DNA from: Adiantum capillus-veneris | Lineage: Eukaryota; Streptophyta; Polypodiopsida; Polypodiales; Pteridaceae | Reading direction: 5' to 3' | Assembly: GCA_014529385.2 (NCBI GenBank) | Contig: CM043960.1 | Span: forward strand, 28,983,396 to 29,047,395 | Length of the DNA: 64,000 bases | Part shown: one piece after another, positions 61,835 to 64,000 of the stretch | Layout: every line of letters starts with the position of its first letter | Position numbering within the stretch: position 1 is the stretch's first letter | Program-made: the position numbers and the translations under genes | The notes under the pieces: model-generated | The model's input: only the letters and a program-made list of their open reading frames with translations | The model's database searches: none | Told to the model about the DNA's origin: nothing

Positions 61835-63097
61835 TTATATAGGGTTATGTGATGCTCATCGGAAGTTGGTAGATAACTGGGGTGAATACCTTCAAAGCGT
61901 TATGTGGTGTAGTCCACAACCCATTGACATCACACAACTAGAGGCTACAAAGAAGCCAAAGTTGAGCCGTACTGTAAGGAGACGACAAAATCGAGAGTTA
62001 GCTCAACAACAAAAGGAATCAGAAGTGAAATCACAGTCCACAGAACAACAAGACTCCATAGACTTACACCCTGCACCTGAACATTTCAAATCCTATACCA
62101 CAGAGGAACGTAAGGTTGTGTATACAAAGGCTCAAAGAAAACCTATCGATGGGAGCAATGGAGTCTATGACGGTCCAGCGATAGTTAAGGAAATAGAGTT
62201 AGCAGACCTAGGAGAAGAGTCTAAACCTATTTTCATTACCCAGGATCTGATCGAGACTGAGGAGTGTGTACTTAAAGAACTTCTCAAGGAATTCAGGGAT
62301 ATATTTTCCTGGACATATCATGATATGAAAGGTGTTCCACCTTCCGTGGTGCAACACACAATCTCCATGAATAGCATGGCTAAACCATTTCAGCAACGAC
62401 CCTACCCAATGAATCCTAAATATGCAAAAATTGTTCAAGAAGAGATTGAAAAGCTTGTGGAATGCGGATTCATATACCCTATTGAGCACTCAGAATGGGT
62501 GTCTCCAATAGTGATTGTGCCAAAAAAGAATGGGAAACTCAGAGTGTGCGTGGATCTCAAGAAGGTCAATGCCGCCACTAGGAGGGACCATTACCCCTTG
62601 CCATATTCAGAACATGTGCTTGAAAGAGTTGCAGGGAAGGAACCTTATAGCTTTTTAGATGGGTACTCTGGCTACAATCAAATCACAATTGCGCTGGAGG
62701 ACCAAGCTAAAACAGCCCTTATAACCGAATTTGGAGTGTTCGCATTTCGTGTTATGGCTTTTGGCTTAACCAATGCCCCGGCTACCTTTCAAAGATTAAT
62801 AAACACTGCTTTTAGAGAATATTCGAGGGAGTTTTGTGAAGCTTTCTTAGATGACCTTTGTGTTTATTCCTCTTGGAAAGAACATCTATCATGCTTACGA
62901 AAAGTGTTTGAGAAGTGTAGATTGTATCGCATCTCCTTAAACCCTTTCAAATGCCAATTCTGGGTTAAACATGGAGTCATTTTAGGGCATATAGTGTCAA
63001 AAAATGGGATTTCCACAGATGAGGGAAAAATTAAAGCCATTGCTGAATTGCCACCACCTACAAACTATAAAGGAGTTCAAAGGTTCATGGGCCATGT
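61806..63097 (+). pseudogene. Reverse transcriptase, truncated
   Basis: RT motifs: FSWTYHDMKGVPPSVVQH, PFQQRPYPMNPKYA, WVSPIVIVPKKN, RVCVDLKKVN, FLDGYSGYNQI, FGVFAFRVMAFGLTNAPATF, catalytic AFLDDLCVY, LNPFKCQFWV and ILGHIVSKNGI. Open from 61806. Family sequence ends at VQRFMGHV (about 63096), before the RNase H domain. The last 60 codons of the open frame belong to unrelated DNA. Confidence 0.9.
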
Positions 63098-64000
63098 AAC
63101 AGTTAATACATATTTAGGAAATTTGGGAAAAATGCATAATTTTGGGACAATTCTTTGTAGTTATCACTTGACTTCTTGTTGTGCTATGTTGCACTGTTAT
63201 CCGGCGATAGTGATTGTCAAGATGTCACAAGCAAAGCTAACAATATTATGTTGGGTTGTATTTGTTGTCATGTATTGAGTGTCAAGGTTGCATTTTGACT
63301 ATCAAGTATTGGGGAGTGTTAGGTTTTTGTCATGTTAGTGAGTGAATTGTGTTGGGTGGCAAATGTAGGATGTAAAATGCCAAATCTCATTTTGCAAATT
63401 TATGAAGTGTGTCGAGATGTTATGGTTACTTTCTACAACATCAAAAACACCACAAAGCAAGACTTTTTGCAATGCAAAACTATATAAAATTGATGGATGA
63501 TAGATGAGACTTGATCAAGCTATGTGTTTTAAGCAACAACACATATGAATATCTCACCAATACATAAAGCTTAGTGTGCTAAGATTTTGTGCTCACATTC
63601 TATATCATAAAGCTAGCACCACAATGCAAGACTGCAATACAAAATGCATAGAATTGATGAATGATAGAAGAGACACACAAATAGTCCATTTGCACATAAA
63701 AAGTAAGACTTCTCACTCTTGCATGGGAGTTGAGATGGTCTAGGGATGTTAAGACATTGAGTACCAAAAACAACTAAGAAAAAATAATTGAGAGAAGTCC
63801 CAAACTTGTAGTTTTCATCATCTAAAAACCTCTACATGCAAACAAACGTGGTAAGGTGTGTTGTTGATTTACTTAGGAGGACATGTAAGTGTACATCAAC
63901 ACTTGATGAAAACAATGAAATTTTTGAAGGATTCTATAGTGTTTCATGAGGATGATAAATAAGCTTGAGTTTGAGAAACTACATTACAAGATCTTGCGTG
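63098..64000. other. Unidentified sequence joined inside RT
   Basis: Begins TGTAACAGTTAATAC at the break, an LTR-like start, but no end, primer site or partner lies in the window. A short internal repeat occurs (aaaattgatggatgatagatgagac near 63486, aattgatgaatgatagaagagac near 63650). It could be a nested LTR element or simply a deletion joint. Confidence 0.45.

Larger units (their letters stand above)
55491..63097 (+). mobile_element. Athila/Tat-like Ty3 retrotransposon, 5' two thirds
   Basis: LTR, tRNA-Asp primer site, leader, long gag with zinc knuckles, protease and reverse transcriptase on the plus strand. Inserted in Helitron 2 (5' flank ATTAC). The RT frame breaks at about 63096 within GVQRFMGHV, after which unrelated sequence beginning TGTAACAG follows, so RNase H and integrase are absent or displaced beyond the window. 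Gag and protease carry isolated single stops. A second, much older copy of the family starts this window. Confidence 0.92.

Overview
The window is plant nuclear DNA made almost entirely of nested mobile elements, pseudogenes and simple repeats; no ordinary host gene with an open frame was found. A plant is indicated by LTR retrotransposons with plant-type primer sites (a tRNA-Asp site at 56095 and initiator-Met sites TGGTATCAGAGC at 44823 and 45036), many decayed pentatricopeptide-repeat (PPR) fragments of the kind abundant in mosses, lycophytes and ferns, small GT-AG introns, and very long (GA)n tracts. A fern or another seed-free plant with a large genome is my best guess; this is inference.

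Layout. 1-2890: AT-rich, nothing recognised. About 2895-3417 and 14090-16212: a decayed Athila/Tat-like Ty3 retrotransposon (LTR, primer site, gag). Its leader is split by a nearly complete minus-strand Ty3 element at 5415-13994, which has matching LTRs and a 5-bp target duplication ATAAA. 16491-16930: LINE tail. 17160-19560: composite GA/poly-G array. 19585-22400: PPR scraps, low-copy repeats and a decayed GIY-YIG endonuclease. 22577-27085 and 46172-51026: two copies of a 4.5-4.9 kb duplicated segment (PPR scraps, an unknown frame, a 115-bp satellite). 27086-40690: an AT-rich Helitron whose helicase gene is split by a 9.5-kb inverted-repeat DNA transposon at 27355-36814. 40700-46080: gene scraps and copia LTR fragments. 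51957-53331: broken protein kinase. 53623-55490: a second, less AT-rich Helitron, cut by an Athila/Tat-like element (55491-63097) that itself breaks off inside its reverse transcriptase.

The main discovery candidate is the 9.5-kb DNA transposon. It holds four genes: two unknown intron-containing genes on the plus strand (28017-29341 and 29587-31148), and on the minus strand an intronless histone H3-like gene (32304-33167) and a multi-exon DDE-type transposase (33309-36178). The H3-like protein begins with the canonical first eight residues of the H3 tail, carries a long acidic insert, then a second tail-like stretch in which the position matching Lys9 is Met, and ends in a complete H3 histone fold. 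The gene pairs converge on a spacer with two related inverted repeats, one with perfect 22-bp arms. A transposon that carries its own altered H3 suggests interference with, or exploitation of, host chromatin silencing. That role is inference; the sequence features are directly visible.
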